Both the position numbers and the translations under genes were made by a program. A model generated the notes under the pieces. That model was given only the letters and a program-made list of their open reading frames with translations, had not been told where the DNA came from and made no database searches. From positions 7,502,001 to 7,566,000 of the forward strand of contig NZ_CP137734.1 of NCBI RefSeq assembly GCF_033406955.1: a stretch of 64,000 nucleotides of DNA, given 5' to 3'. This document shows positions 33,629 to 41,625 of the stretch, one piece after another. Origin of the DNA: Streptomyces violaceoruber. GTDB lineage: Bacteria > Actinomycetota > Actinomycetes > Streptomycetales > Streptomycetaceae. Position 1 is the first letter of the stretch. Every line of letters starts with the position of its first letter.

Positions 33629-34417
33629 GTGGCCCGCATCTTCATCACCGGTTCGACCGACGGCCTTGGCCTGATGGCCGCCCAACTCCTCTCCGACCAA
33701 GGCCACACCGTGGCACTCCACGCGCGCAACGACGCCAGGGCCCGCGACGCGCAGGCCGCGCTCCCCGACAACGCCGGTGTCGCCGTCGGTGACCTCTCCA
33801 GCATCACCCAGACCCGTGAAATCGCCGGTCAAGTCAATGACATCGGCCCCTTCGACGCCGTCATCCACAACGCCGGCGTCGGCTACTACGGACGCAGCCG
33901 CGTGGAGACCGAGGACGGCCTGTCCGACGTCTTCGCCGTAAACGTTCTCGCCCCCTACCTCCTCACCGCGCTGATCACACCGCCCGAGCGACTCGTCTAC
34001 CTCAGCTCCGGCATGCACCACAGCGGCGAGACCGAGCTGCGTGATGCGCAGTGGACCCGGCGCCCGTGGCAGGGAGCCCAGGCGTACTCGGAGTCCAAGT
34101 TCTACGTCACCACCCTCGCCTTCGCCGTCGCGCGCCGGTGGCCCACCACGCTCTCCAACGCGGTCGACCCCGGCTGGGTCCCGACAAAGATGGGCGGGAA
34201 CAGCGCCACCGACGACCTGCAGCTGGCTCCGGTGACTCAGGTGTGGCTGGCGGCTGGCGATGACGCGGCGGCGCTGGTCACGGGCCGCTACTTCCACCAC
34301 CAACAGTCCCGCCGTCCGCACCCGGCGACGCAGTCGCCCCAAGTGCAGGACCGGCTGCTGAAGTACTGCGCCGACCTCACCAAGGTCGAGCTGCCGACAG
34401 CGGTCTCTGCCGACTGA
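33629..34417 (+). CDS. Short-chain dehydrogenase/reductase 3 (atypical)
   Basis: GTG 33629 with GGGAGG upstream; 262 residues. It carries TGSTDGLG (residues 7-14), DLSSITQ, HNAGVGYYG, Ser in LVYLSSGMHH and Tyr/Lys in AYSESKFYV. The C-terminal third (WVPTKMGGNSATDDLQLAPV) lacks the usual DGG end and instead resembles the extended SDRs that modify ketones or aldehydes. It is transcribed with the ABM gene (47-bp gap). Confidence 0.82.
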   Translation: MARIFITGSTDGLGLMAAQLLSDQGHTVALHARNDARARDAQAALPDNAGVAVGDLSSITQTREIAGQVNDIGPFDAVIHNAGVGYYGRSRVETEDGLSDVFAVNVLAPYLLTALITPPERLVYLSSGMHHSGETELRDAQWTRRPWQGAQAYSESKFYVTTLAFAVARRWPTTLSNAVDPGWVPTKMGGNSATDDLQLAPVTQVWLAAGDDAAALVTGRYFHHQQSRRPHPATQSPQVQDRLLKYCADLTKVELPTAVSAD

Positions 34418-34474
34418 GCCCGCGCCTCTCTCCCCGCAGGCGGGCTGCGTGCGCCCACCTTGATTGGAGCAACC

Positions 34475-35359
34475 ATGACCGCAACGAACCCACTCATCAC
34501 CCTGAACAACGGCGTCCAGATCCCCGCCCTGGGACTCGGCGTGTACCAGAGCGCCCCCGAGGAGACCACCGACGCGGTCCTGACCGCGCTGCACAACGGC
34601 TACCGGCTGATCGACACCGCCGCCGCCTACTTCAACGAGCGGGAGGTCGGCGAGGCGATCGCCCGCTCCGACGTGGACCGCTCCGAGATCTTCGTGACGA
34701 CCAAGGTATGGATCAGCGACTACGGCTACGACTCCGCGCTGCGAGCCTTCGACGTGAGTCTGCGCAAACTGGGCATCGAGCAGCTCGACCTGTGGCTGCT
34801 GCACCAGCCGCTGCCGTCCGACTTCGAGAAGACGATCGCGGCGTACAAGGCGGCGGAGAAGCTGCTTGCCGAGGGGCGCGTCCGTGCGATCGGCGTGTCG
34901 AACCAGACGCCCAAGCAGCTCGACGAACTCATCTCCCGCACCGGCATCGTCCCGGCCGTCAACCAGATTCAGGTGCATCCCTACTACACGCAGCCCGAGT
35001 GGCGGGCGGCGAACGAAAGCCACGGCATTCTGACCCAGTCGTGGTCGCCCATCGGCGGCTCCTACGTCTACCGGGGCGCCGACACCAACCCGCTCGAAGA
35101 CCCCGTCATCACCGCCCTGGCCGACAAGTACGCGAAGACACCCGCGCAGGTCGTACTGCGCTGGCACCTCGACCACGGCTTCTGCGCGATCCCCAAGTCC
35201 GTCAAAGCCCATCGCATCGCCGAGAACTTCGACGTCTTCGACTTCGCCCTGACCCCCGACGAGGTGGCCGCGATCGACGCCCTCGACACCGGCGTACGCG
35301 GCGGACCCGACCCGGACTCGCTCGACCTGGAGAACGCCGGCTTCCCGATCCCCGACTAG
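34475..35359 (+). CDS. Aldo-keto reductase 2 (2,5-diketo-gluconate reductase-like)
   Basis: ATG 34475; 294 residues of the AKR5-like type: LNNGVQIPALGLGVYQ, catalytic Asp/Tyr in YRLIDTAAAYFNEREVGEAI, Lys in FVTTKVW, His in DLWLLHQP. The phosphate-binding end reads FCAIPKSVKAHRIAENFDVF. It differs from AKR 1 by family, so the island holds two unrelated carbonyl reductases. Likely NADPH-dependent and cytosolic. Confidence 0.88.
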   Translation: MTATNPLITLNNGVQIPALGLGVYQSAPEETTDAVLTALHNGYRLIDTAAAYFNEREVGEAIARSDVDRSEIFVTTKVWISDYGYDSALRAFDVSLRKLGIEQLDLWLLHQPLPSDFEKTIAAYKAAEKLLAEGRVRAIGVSNQTPKQLDELISRTGIVPAVNQIQVHPYYTQPEWRAANESHGILTQSWSPIGGSYVYRGADTNPLEDPVITALADKYAKTPAQVVLRWHLDHGFCAIPKSVKAHRIAENFDVFDFALTPDEVAAIDALDTGVRGGPDPDSLDLENAGFPIPD

Positions 35360-35529
35360 GGCTCCCCAGCTGATCAGGCAGGTCGTCAGCGCCGCTGACG
35401 CCCCACTCCGGCCGGGCCTGAACGGCCCACGGGCCTGGGCCTGGTGGGGCGTGGCTCTCCCCGCTTCTGACTCCAAGCCCCTGACACCTGGTACCCGTGC
35501 GGCGCTGACGCAAAGAACGAAAGAGCGCA

Positions 35530-36531
35530 ATGACCCCGAAAAACATATCTATGAAGAGGCCGATCAAGCTCGCGGCGATCTCCGCGACGGCAGCCGTCAT
35601 CGTCTCGGCACCGTACGCGTCCGCCGCGACCGGACACGCGGACGCGCGGCCCGCCGTCACCCACGTGAAGACCGTGGCCGCCTTCGACTTCGCCACCGGC
35701 GACGTGCCCGAGAACATCACCGTCGCCCCGGACAAGTCACTGACCGTCTCGATGGTGGGCACGCCCGCGGGTGAACGGCCGGCACTGGTGCGGATCGCAC
35801 CGTCCGGGCACCGCACGGTGCTGGTCACCGGGCAGAAGGGCGACGGAATTACCGGCAACACTCGCGGCCACGACGGCACCGTCTACTACAACGTGTGGTC
35901 CTCCGACGACTCCCGGAACGGGGTGTGGAAGCTGCCGCCCGGCGGCACCCCCCACCGCATCGCGGCCCTGCCCGTCGGCGGAGTCCCCAACGGTCTGGCC
36001 ATCGATCCGGCCGGGCGCACCTTGTACGTCGCCGACAGCCAGAAGGGCACCGTCTGGGCCGTACCGGTCTCCGGCGGTCCCGCGACCGCCTGGCTGGTCG
36101 ACCCCGCCCTCGCGATCGAGGCGTCCGCACCCGTGCCGTACGGCGCGAACGGACTCCGCTTCCACAACGGCGCCGTATGGGTTTCGAACCTCAGCAAGGG
36201 CACCCTGCTGCGGATCCCCGTCACCGCCACCGGAACTCCGGGCCGGATCCACACGGTCGCCAGCGGCCTCACTGGCATCGATGACTTCAACTTCCTCAGC
36301 GACCACTCCAACGTCGTGTTCGCCGCGCTGAACGCACAGAACAAGGTCGCGGTCGTCTACCCGAACGGCACCACCAGGACCGTGCTGACCGCCTCGGACG
36401 GCCTCGCCTCGCCCACCGCCACCGCGGTGCGCGGCAAGCGGCTGTACATCACCGACGGCGGACTCAACGAGCCCCACGACGCGCAAGTGCAGAGCGGGAA
36501 GATCGACCTCGGCGCGCTGCTCTCACACTGA
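35530..36531 (+). CDS. Secreted beta-propeller (SMP-30/ScyD-like) protein
   Basis: A signal peptide (MKRPIKLAAISATAAVIVSA, ASAAT cleavage near residue 35) precedes about 300 residues of repeated beta blades: VPENITVAPDKSLTVSMV, VPNGLAIDPAGRTLYVADSQ, GANGLRFHNGAVWVSNLSKG, SPTATAVRGKRLYITDGGLN. This is the six-blade SMP-30/ScyD/NHL-like pattern with NGLxxD blade tops. It is exported and may bind or hydrolyse a small molecule outside the cell. It is the last gene before the third control module. Confidence 0.85.
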   Translation: MTPKNISMKRPIKLAAISATAAVIVSAPYASAATGHADARPAVTHVKTVAAFDFATGDVPENITVAPDKSLTVSMVGTPAGERPALVRIAPSGHRTVLVTGQKGDGITGNTRGHDGTVYYNVWSSDDSRNGVWKLPPGGTPHRIAALPVGGVPNGLAIDPAGRTLYVADSQKGTVWAVPVSGGPATAWLVDPALAIEASAPVPYGANGLRFHNGAVWVSNLSKGTLLRIPVTATGTPGRIHTVASGLTGIDDFNFLSDHSNVVFAALNAQNKVAVVYPNGTTRTVLTASDGLASPTATAVRGKRLYITDGGLNEPHDAQVQSGKIDLGALLSH

Positions 36532-36585
36532 GCGTCCGGCAGTTCCCAGAAATTCAGAGGGCGTGGCCTGCAGGGATGCCAGCCA

Positions 36586-36650
36586 GGGGTCCCTGCAGGT
36601 ACCCCTCACAACCGAGACTCCCACGTCATCGCCATTGCCGGTTGCATGGT
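36586..36650 (+). promoter_or_regulatory. 65-bp control module before the FAD monooxygenase
   Basis: It starts with the best palindrome, GGGGTCCCTGCAGGTACCCC (36586-36605), then nine bases, GAGACTCCCA, and GGTTGCATGGT at 36640-36650. An extra half-site (GGCCTGCAGGG) lies about 20 bp upstream. Confidence 0.7.
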
Positions 36651-36805
36651 CAGTGCCGCCTTCCGCTGGGGACGGGCCCCAACTGGCAAGAGCCCGGTGA
36701 GCACGCTGGACAGCGCCGCCGAGATGTCAACCCCGAGCCTCGGCGCCCGCCACAGCGCGCCCGCCCAGACCACCACCGTGACGACTACGTGAGGAGAACA
36801 ACAGC

Positions 36806-37954
36806 ATGACCACAGCTATGCGCGACGTGCCCCGTTCCGGGAACCGGAACGAGCGCCAGGGCGCCGCCATCGTCGTCGGTGCATCTCTCGCGGGCCTGAT
36901 GACCGCATTGGCCCTGTCGCACGCCGGAGTCGACGTGACGATGCTGGAGCGATCGGCGGCCGCCCCTCGGGCTCGGAAGGGGGCTGCTCTCGGCGGGGTG
37001 AGTGAGGGCCTCCTCAGCAGAATCACGCGATCCCGTCACTCCCGGGCCGGTTCGACGCCACTGAGTTCAGTGGCCCCCGGTGTGCAGAGCTGGATGGCGG
37101 TCCACGCCCGGCTCCGGGAGGCCGTCGGCGCCGACCCCTATATCGAGCTGCGCCCCCACACGCTCGTACGGAGCGTCGACCAGGACGCGGATTCCGCGTG
37201 GGTGATCACCTCGGACCAGCAGACATTCCGAGGCGATGTCGTGATCGGGGCGGACGGCCACCGCAGTGTGGTGCGCGCCAGTGTCGCACCCGACAAGCCC
37301 GACGCGACGTTCGCCGGCTATCTGATCTGGCTCGGCCTCACCAACGAGTCCTCGCTCGCGTCCTCACGCCGCCTGCCACGGGACGTCGACATCCTCAGCG
37401 GCGATGAGGACTATCTCCTCGGCTACCCACTGCCCGGCCCCGACGGTTCCGTCACCCCAGGCTCCCGCCAAGTCGGCTGGGCCTGGTACGACGCGAACCA
37501 CAACGATCTCCTACGCGAGACGGGCAGTGTTGTCGGCAACGTCGTGCACCGGTCGCTCACCTCCGCCGACATACCGGAGGCCACCTTCCGCGAGCTCGCG
37601 GACAAAGCCAAGAACCTGTGGCCCTCGCCCTGGCGCGAGGCCATCCTCGATTGCATCGAGCGCCGTGCCGTCATCGGCACCCCCATCGCCGAATACGTCC
37701 CCGACAAACTCGTCAACGGACGTCTTGCCCTCGTGGGAGATGCCGCGCATGTGCCGACCCCGATGACCGGCTCGGGCTTCAGCGCATCGCTCCACGACGC
37801 CGAGTCCATCGCCGCAGCCGTAAGCGAAGCCATGGGTGCAACACCCATGGCGCAGGCACTGCGCGGCTACGAGAGGGAACGCCTCCACAGCGTTCGCAGC
37901 ATGGTCCAGTCAGGACAGCAGTTCAGCCGCTCCTTCGCCAGTGCGGCTGCCTGA
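36806..37954 (+). CDS. FAD-dependent aromatic-ring monooxygenase
   Basis: ATG 36806 with GAGGAG 11 bases upstream; 382 residues. The FAD motifs are VVGASLAGLMTALAL (GxSxxG form), the DG motif VIGADGHRSVVR near residue 150 and the GD motif LALVGDAAHVPTPMTGSG near residue 310. It belongs to the PHBH-like class A flavoprotein monooxygenases that hydroxylate aromatic or polyketide substrates with NAD(P)H and O2. It has its own 65-bp control module. The region after the first FAD motif is shorter than in close relatives. Confidence 0.87.
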   Translation: MTTAMRDVPRSGNRNERQGAAIVVGASLAGLMTALALSHAGVDVTMLERSAAAPRARKGAALGGVSEGLLSRITRSRHSRAGSTPLSSVAPGVQSWMAVHARLREAVGADPYIELRPHTLVRSVDQDADSAWVITSDQQTFRGDVVIGADGHRSVVRASVAPDKPDATFAGYLIWLGLTNESSLASSRRLPRDVDILSGDEDYLLGYPLPGPDGSVTPGSRQVGWAWYDANHNDLLRETGSVVGNVVHRSLTSADIPEATFRELADKAKNLWPSPWREAILDCIERRAVIGTPIAEYVPDKLVNGRLALVGDAAHVPTPMTGSGFSASLHDAESIAAAVSEAMGATPMAQALRGYERERLHSVRSMVQSGQQFSRSFASAAA

Positions 37955-38084
37955 ACACCCTGCCCGAACGGCACCACCTTGCTGGCCCTCGATTCGGGGC
38001 CGTACAACCGGTCCGCTACAGCCGGCGGGCACCGACACGTCCCAGTAGGGATCCGATCGGAGCCCAGCACTGCGGCGCGTCGCC

Positions 38085-38174
38085 ATGCGCGGCCACCTGG
38101 GCATGGGCCTGACGGTGGCCGCCACACTGGCAGCCAACCTCTTCACTGTCCGCTATCGAGCCGAAGGGCGTTGA
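38085..38174 (+). CDS. Short hydrophobic ORF or gene tail, 29 codons
   Basis: ATG 38085 reads MRGHLGMGLTVAATLAANLF and ends in a basic TVRYRAEGR before TGA. It resembles one membrane helix or the C-terminus of a lost membrane protein. It has no clear ribosome site, and its end overlaps the ribosome site of the LysR gene. Weak evidence. Confidence 0.25.
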   Translation: MRGHLGMGLTVAATLAANLFTVRYRAEGR

Positions 38175-38175
38175 G

Positions 38176-39049
38176 GTGCGCCTGGACCTGAACAAACTCG
38201 ACCACCTGATCGCCGTCGCCGAGGAAGGCAGCCTCACCCGCGCTGCCGCCCGGCTCCACCTGTCCCAGCAGGCCCTGTCCACCTCCATCCGGGTCCTCGA
38301 GCGCGAAGTCGGGGTTCCGCTGCTGGAGCGTGGCAGCGCGGGCGTCACCGTACTGCCCGCCGGAGCGGCCCTGATCGAGGACGCCCGTGTCCTCAACGGC
38401 GTGGCCCGCGCAGCCCTTCACCGCGCCCGGCAGATCGGGCGCGGCGAGACCCAGGCCCTGCGTATCGGCTACACCCCCGCCGTCACCGGCGACGAACTCG
38501 TCACCCTGCTCGCACCGGTGACCGAAGCCCACCCCGACATCACCCCCGAGATCCACCAGCGCTACCCCTCGGAGCTGACCGACGCTCTCCTCGCCGGCGA
38601 CCTCGACATCGGACTGTGCCGCGCAATGAAGCCCACCCACGGTCTGACCCGCACCGCCCTCGGCCACCATCGCCTGCACATCGCCGTCGCGAGCGACCAT
38701 CCCGTGGCCGCCCGCACATCCGTGACCCTGCCCGAACTCGCCCAAGAGACCTTCCTGGTCTGGGGCACCCCCGGCCGCTCCGGCTACACCGACCTCCTCA
38801 TCGACCACTGCCGCAACGCCGGCTTCGAACCGAACACCGAACGCACCGCCCGCCAAGGCACACCCCCATCACAGCCGTCATCGGCACCCGCCACCTCGCC
38901 TTCGTCACCACACCACCGGGCCCCGCCGCAGGCGGCAAAGCGCACGTCTCGCCCTCGAACTCCCCATCCACGCGCCACTCCACGCGCTCTACCTCCCGCA
39001 CACCACATGCCCCAGCCGCACCACCTTCCTCACCCACGTGAGGATCTAA
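38176..39049 (+). pseudogene. LysR-family regulator, frameshifted twice
   Basis: GTG 38176 with GAAGGG upstream. The N-terminal winged helix is intact (LDHLIAVAEEGSLTRAAARL, LSTSIRVLEREVGVPLLERG) and the effector domain is read correctly to ERTARQGTP near 38865. Sense then shifts to a second frame (ITAVIGTRHLAFVTTPPGPA) and near 38945 to a third (LALELPIHAPLHALYLPHTT, THVRI) that ends at TAA 39049. Restoring both shifts gives about 290 residues, the normal LysR length. Without them the frame continues into junk to 39243. Likely inactive, unless the shifts are sequencing errors. Confidence 0.75.
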
Positions 39050-39343
39050 ATCTGGCTTTATCGGTGCGCCTGGACCCACTCATCCGGCTTGAAGCGGCTC
39101 CAGGGCAATTCGGGCATGTGTCTTTGTTCTGTCTCCCGCCTCGCAGGACCTTGAGGAGCAGCGCGGCGCCCTTCGCCAGCATCTTGCCGACCTTGGGGCC
39201 TCTGGCGGACCGACGCTTCGAGATCCGTCTCGCCAGTGGATGAGGCAGGCTCGCCAGAGAGCCTCTGAAGCCCAGAGGGGCGGTGTCCCTCCTCGGGCTG
39301 GTGACGCTTGGGGGAACCAGCAGCAAAGTCATCGTGGGATACC

Positions 39344-39408
39344 TGTCCCGATTCGGGACGGATCCGGTGTCCCGAGTCGGGACACGCCGCGTGTCCCGGC
39401 TCGGGACA
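39344..39408. repeat. Three 17-bp palindromes at exact 24-bp spacing
   Basis: TGTCCCGATTCGGGACG (39344-39360), TGTCCCGAGTCGGGACA (39368-39384) and TGTCCCGGCTCGGGACA (39392-39408). Each is TGTCCCGA-N-TCGGGACA with one or no mismatch in the arms; starts are 24 bp apart. Iteron, partition site or multi-copy operator are the options. Confidence 0.85.
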
Positions 39409-39462
39409 AGGTCGCCGACGGGCTGTACGGCGTAGTCCCCGGCGCGGGGGCAGTTGGTGTTA

Positions 39463-39485
39463 CGGCCACGGAATCTGAGATCCCA
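39463..39485 (+). repeat. 23-bp direct repeat, left copy
   Basis: Begins CGGCCACGGAATCTGAGATC; identical over 23 bp to 40708-40730. Together they bracket the abortive-infection gene. Confidence 0.85.
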
Positions 39486-39720
39486 TAGCTGTCTGTAGGA
39501 TCTCGCGGCTCGTGGTACGGGCCGTCCTTGCTGACCAGCAGCTCCTACGCTGTCTCAAGTTGATGGCACAGCCGGTCCGTCTCACGGCCGGGGCATTTCC
39601 TCAGGGTGTAGTAGGCCCGCCGGGACCGGTGGCGGGAGGGCCAAGTTGGCGAGCTGAATACACGCCCGCGGGGTGGCGCGATCTGCTCCACCCCGAAACC
39701 TGGCCCTCTTCGCGAAGTAA

Positions 39721-40581
39721 TCAGACCTTTGTCTTGCGCCACGGCGCGGCGGGGTCCGAGAGCGTGTCGAGGATCAGCTCGCACCAGGTCACGGCAGCAT
39801 TGACCGTCAGGCGGGCATGACGCACTCCAAGCCCAGACGGTGCGCTCGCCTGACCGTGACCGCTGCCGAAGCCCTGGTTGCGCAGTTCGGCGACGCCGAC
39901 TGCGATGTTCACCGAGCCCGAAAGGATTCTCTTCACGGCCTTGCTGCCGTCCGGCCCATCAGGAGCCGAGCCAGCGTCGAGCTTCAGCGCCTTCTGGACC
40001 GTGCTGATCAGGGCCGGGAGCGCGGCGTTCCGGTCGACCTCGATGTTCAGCTCCCCAAGGGCGGTCTTCGCCGTTGCCTCGATGAGCTGCTTGGCCGCGC
40101 CGATGGCCCCATGGGGATCGGTGGTCAGGTCCCTCCGAATGCGCTCCAACTCGATCGTGATGCCGGAGGCGTCGCTCAGGGTGCTGAGGTCGCGGACCAG
40201 CACTGGCGGGTTGGACCAGGAGATCCTCCCCTCCTTATCGAGAGTGAAGCCGTCCCGCTCCAAGCGGACCCTGATGTCGTCAAGCCACTTAGGAGTTCCC
40301 TGATCGTCCGGGTTCCGGTACGCGCGGATGAAGTCCTCGAAGACCAGGAGTACACGTCGAACCTGGTTCGGATCCGACCAGTCCACACCCTCCGCGTAGA
40401 GCATGAATTCAGTCCGCCGCTGGCCTGAGTCCTGGTACTTCAGCTCATCTGGCGGGATGGGCGCGAACCCGTGGTCCTCCCACAGTTCGGAGACAATCCG
40501 GACGGTCAGGTCCGTGGCCAGAGAGCGGAAGGCGTTGCGGGTCGCCGGGCTCACCAGCTCCCGCCGTGCGGTGACGGTCAT
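39721..40581 (-). CDS. Abortive-infection family protein (HEPN-like C-terminus)
   Basis: I start at ATG 40581 (286 residues). A -10 box TATCTT lies six bases upstream (40588-40593), so a leaderless transcript is likely; the longer frame to 40809 crosses the repeat. The C-terminal 140 residues carry the Abi C-terminal signature: GAAKQLIEATAKTALGEL, LPALISTVQKALKLD, VAELRNQGFGSGHG (residues 230-243) and VRHARLTVNAAVTWCELILD. The RN-x-GxGHG motif is the presumed HEPN-type active site. The N-terminal part (SELWEDHGFAPIPPDELKYQ, VLLVFEDFIRAYRN) would be the sensor. It probably causes phage-induced growth arrest. Confidence 0.82.
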   Translation of the reverse strand: MTVTARRELVSPATRNAFRSLATDLTVRIVSELWEDHGFAPIPPDELKYQDSGQRRTEFMLYAEGVDWSDPNQVRRVLLVFEDFIRAYRNPDDQGTPKWLDDIRVRLERDGFTLDKEGRISWSNPPVLVRDLSTLSDASGITIELERIRRDLTTDPHGAIGAAKQLIEATAKTALGELNIEVDRNAALPALISTVQKALKLDAGSAPDGPDGSKAVKRILSGSVNIAVGVAELRNQGFGSGHGQASAPSGLGVRHARLTVNAAVTWCELILDTLSDPAAPWRKTKV

Positions 40582-40587
40582 GGTCTG

Positions 40588-40616
40588 AAGATAGGAGCAG
40601 ACCCTGACACCGTCAC
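40588..40616 (-). promoter_or_regulatory. Promoter of the abortive-infection gene, leaderless
   Basis: On the minus strand GTGACG, 17 bases, TATCTT, then six bases to the ATG at 40581. The -35 is imperfect. Confidence 0.4.
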
Positions 40617-40707
40617 TGTCTTTTCCCAAGGTGATGTCTGATCCATGCCGAGCCTGTCTAGCCAACCAGTCTGTGGTTGCGGCTGATTTGGCCGTTGGTC
40701 GTGTGAT

Positions 40708-40730
40708 TCGGCCACGGAATCTGAGATCCC
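40708..40730 (+). repeat. 23-bp direct repeat, right copy
   Basis: Identical to 39463-39485, 1,245 bp away, and about 127 bp upstream of the abortive-infection ATG. Confidence 0.85.
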
Positions 40731-40860
40731 ACACTGTCGACGGACGGCAGTTCGCCGGGGGCAGACAGAAATGTTCCCGGGAAAGACTGGCCAACGGGCG
40801 CGAGGGCATGTCAACGTAGACGACCTTGCAAGAAACCCCAGGTCAGAGAGGTGATTGCTC

Positions 40861-41214
40861 GTGACCGTAGCCCCTGCGGGCCCCGGTTTCTCCACCACCG
40901 TCGAAGCCCTGCGACCGCGGCAGTGGCAGCTCGGCCCCGGTCAGCCGACTCTGGTCATGGACCAGTTCTCCGCCGAGGACTTCCACCTGATCGTCGATGA
41001 CCGCGCGGACGTGCACGTCAGCTCCAAGGACGGCCGGTTCTACCTCGGCTGGTTCCCGCACGGCCGACCCGGCACGGACGGCGAGGGATGGAAGATCGCT
41101 GTCACCGGTACCGCCCGGGTCCGCGGCTACCACCTGTCGTTCGACACCGAGACGCCGGCCGACATCGTCGCCGCCGCCGTGGCGAGGGTGCTGGAGACCT
41201 CACGCCGCCTCTGA
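40861..41214 (+). CDS. DUF317 protein, single domain
   Basis: I favour GTG 40861 (MTVAPAGPGFS), with AGAGAGG at good distance; TTG 40855 is also possible. The domain reads VHVSSKDGRFYLGWFPHGRP, GWKIAVTGTARVRGYHLSFD and TPADIVAAAVARVLETSRRL, the DUF317 pattern (DGxxxLGW, W-x-I, P-x-xIVAA) abundant in Streptomyces. Such proteins often sit beside conjugation and regulatory genes; their biochemical role is unknown. It starts the rightward run of three small genes. Confidence 0.8.
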   Translation: MTVAPAGPGFSTTVEALRPRQWQLGPGQPTLVMDQFSAEDFHLIVDDRADVHVSSKDGRFYLGWFPHGRPGTDGEGWKIAVTGTARVRGYHLSFDTETPADIVAAAVARVLETSRRL

Positions 41215-41319
41215 CAGCGCGGCCACCGATACATAGCGCCCGTCCTATGAGCGCTGGCGGTGCCGTAGGCCGGCCCGGCTCCACCGCCCCCGTTTCCCTC
41301 GAACCCCAGGAGGCTGTCC

Positions 41320-41610
41320 GTGACGTCCCCGGAGATGACCGTCGGCGATCTCATCGATCTGTTGTCCGGCTGCGACCGGAGCGCTCCGGTCCGCCAGGCC
41401 ATGAACCCGTTCTTCCCGATGGCGCACCGCTTGGCGCAGGTCCTGCAGTCGGTCGACGGGACCGGCCGGACCGTTGTCTACCTCGCCGAAGGGCGGGACG
41501 AGGACGCGCAGCTCGGTCACCTTCCGCCGGAGGTCGCCATCGCCCTGACGTGGCAGGGCCCTGTCCAGGCGCCCCCGCGCCGTCCTCGCCGCCGCGCCGG
41601 CGGCAACTAG
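41320..41610 (+). CDS. Small unknown protein, 96 aa
   Basis: GTG 41320 with AGGAGG about ten bases upstream. It reads MTVGDLIDLLSGCDRSAPVR, AMNPFFPMAHRLAQVLQSVD and TVVYLAEGRDEDAQLGHLPP, ending in a basic tail RRPRRRAGGN. The first motif resembles short helper proteins encoded next to DUF317 genes. It lies 15 bp before the two-domain DUF317 gene, so the two are probably cotranslated. Confidence 0.75.
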   Translation: MTSPEMTVGDLIDLLSGCDRSAPVRQAMNPFFPMAHRLAQVLQSVDGTGRTVVYLAEGRDEDAQLGHLPPEVAIALTWQGPVQAPPRRPRRRAGGN

Positions 41611-41625
41611 ATACGCACCGAGCCC

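Larger units (their letters stand above)
39050..39720. other. Intergenic region with palindrome array
   Basis: No convincing gene in 670 bp. A minus-strand frame at 39030-39332 has some coding character (RRSARGPKVGKMLAKGAALL) but no ribosome site, and could be a remnant. The region holds the three-copy palindrome array (39344-39408) and the first 23-bp direct repeat (39463-39485). Confidence 0.6.

Noticed and set aside
33395..35530. 711-residue frame on the minus strand
   Set aside because: It is antisense to the ABM, SDR 3 and AKR 2 genes, lacks motifs and shows the Gly/Val/Arg bias typical of the strand opposite high-GC genes.
36741..36811. Additional upstream start for the FAD monooxygenase
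   Set aside because: No ribosome site upstream of 36806, whereas GAGGAG precedes the chosen ATG.
39344..39408. CRISPR array
   Set aside because: Only three units, each a palindrome, with 7-bp gaps that are too short to be spacers, and no cas genes.
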